NCBI GenBank assembly: GCA_905221545.1
Contig: CAJNDO010000021.1
Coordinates: 1-6,668 of the forward strand
DNA length: 6,668 bases
Origin: a bacterium
GTDB lineage: Bacteria > Bacillota > Bacilli > Lactobacillales > Streptococcaceae
Direction: 5' to 3'
In this document: in pieces, positions 6,407-6,668 of the stretch
How the letters are laid out: the number at the start of each line of letters is the position of its first letter
How positions within the stretch are numbered: the stretch's first letter is position 1
Notes under the pieces: model-generated
Databases searched by the model: none
Told to the model about the DNA's origin: nothing
Seen by the model: only the letters and a program-made list of their open reading frames with translations
Made by a program: the position numbers and the translations under genes

Positions 6407-6543
6407 AAGACTTTCCACCGTAATGAAAACACCTGAAACAGCTTGGTTTCAGGTATCCGGAAACTTTGAGACCTAGGCTCAAAGTTTAGGTCTGGAACTT
6501 CGAAGAAGGTCGCTACCGTCCGTCATTACTTAAGGAAAGTCTT
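6407..6543 (+). repeat. Highly structured intergenic element, candidate SPRITE repeat or structured RNA
   Basis: A closing stem pairs 6407-6416 with 6534-6543 (10 bp, perfect) and, after a small internal loop, 6420-6426 with 6523-6529 (7 bp). Inside lie a hairpin 6431-6438/6447-6454 (8 bp, loop CAGCTTGG) and a longer hairpin 6456-6460/6492-6496 plus 6461-6470/6478-6487 (10 bp perfect). A weaker CTTC-GAAG stem lies at 6498-6508. The loop ACCT (6471-6474) is complementary to the bulge AGGT (6488-6491). A terminator-like hairpin follows at 6559-6582. Size and structure fit my memory of pneumococcal SPRITE elements (terminator-like small repeats), but I cannot confirm the match. A small RNA or a cis-regulatory leader is the alternative. 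No coding potential or clear promoter is seen. Confidence 0.5.
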
Positions 6544-6558
6544 AAAAAATCTATAAAC

Positions 6559-6582
6559 AAAAAGAGCCCAACGGCTCTTTTT
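6559..6582 (-). terminator. Second, inverted copy of the terminator hairpin
   Basis: AAAAAGAGCC (6559-6568) pairs with GGCTCTTTTT (6573-6582) around CAAC. Read on the minus strand, it and its flanks match the hit-operon terminator, with the same AAGT before and GTTTATA after. It probably terminates a minus-strand gene beyond the right edge; in pneumococcus dnaJ lies on that side. It could also terminate a plus-strand RNA from the structured element. Confidence 0.75.
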
Positions 6583-6591
6583 ACTTTTATT

Positions 6592-6645
6592 GGCTCTATA
6601 ATATTTGTAGTGGGTAAATCCCTATAGATATTATGGAGCTTTTTT
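6592..6645 (+). repeat. Large stem-loop with T-run, resembles an ISL3-family insertion sequence end
   Basis: Bases 6593-6614 pair with 6619-6639 almost throughout, with one bulged base (6611) and a TAAA loop. The stem is followed by TTTTTT (6640-6645), so it can act as a plus-strand terminator. Several T-G pairs (6597-6635, 6605-6627, 6607-6625) are stable only as G-U in plus-strand RNA. The left arm, starting GGCTCTATAATATTTGTAG, resembles the terminal inverted repeats of streptococcal ISL3 elements such as IS1167 as I recall them; ISL3 ends begin with GG. No transposase is inside the window, so it may be the edge of an element lying to the right or a leftover end. The stem is seen; the IS link is inference. 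Confidence 0.5.
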
Positions 6646-6668
6646 GTGTAGAAAAAAAGTCCCATATG

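Noticed and set aside
6170..6418. Minus-strand open frame of 82 codons over the end of the coiled-coil gene and the BOX element
   Set aside because: It runs through a terminator and a non-coding repeat, has no ribosome binding site and is best explained as chance.
6505..6522. GGTCGCTACCGTCC, slightly like the T-box antiterminator region
   Set aside because: The required TGGN bulge is missing, there is no specifier stem, and no synthetase or amino acid gene lies downstream.
6277..6543. Possible CRISPR or tracrRNA-like repeats
   Set aside because: No regularly spaced direct repeats with spacers; the repeats here are inverted stems and a BOX element.

Overview
The window looks like chromosome of a mitis-group Streptococcus, close to S. 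pneumoniae or S. mitis. The support is AT-rich DNA with strong AGGAGG-type ribosome binding sites and extended -10 promoters, the blp (bacteriocin-like peptide) regulatory genes in their usual order, an intergenic repeat that matches the pneumococcal BOX element including its boxA core, and an ecsA-ecsB / hit pair beside the blp locus as in pneumococcus. The species call is inference from recalled gene order and protein sequence; no search was run.

Left part (about 1-3300): a minus-strand regulatory operon, blpS (LytTR-only DNA-binding protein), blpR (LytTR response regulator) and blpH (sensor histidine kinase), followed by an unrecognised small four-helix membrane protein in the place where the pheromone gene blpC is expected. 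The window edge holds a 17-bp perfect hairpin that looks like an IS3-family end and can also serve as the terminator. blpT, a small helical protein of the bacteriocin regulon, is read in the opposite direction from blpS. The 276-bp region between blpS and blpT carries a good promoter for blpT and a tandem TTCAAGA repeat that is a candidate BlpR-binding site.

Middle part (3636-5543): a bidirectional terminator separates blpT from the convergent ecsB. ecsA and ecsB (an Ecs-type ABC transporter) overlap by four bases. Upstream of ecsA are two back-to-back extended -10 promoters whose transcripts would overlap at their 5' ends: one for ecsAB, one for hit.

Right part (5544-6668): hit (HIT-family nucleotide hydrolase) and a small membrane-anchored coiled-coil protein form a plus-strand operon ended by a strong terminator. 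The last 417 bases contain no gene but are crowded with repeats. In order they are the terminator, an A-C type BOX element, a complex structured element (candidate SPRITE) with three or more stems, a second copy of the terminator in inverted orientation, and a large stem-loop that resembles the end of an ISL3-family insertion sequence.

Functionally, BlpH would sense a BlpC-type peptide and phosphorylate BlpR, which would act on the blpS/blpT region and on bacteriocin genes outside the window. The pheromone gene itself is not seen here. The Ecs, HIT and coiled-coil genes are housekeeping neighbours rather than parts of the blp system.
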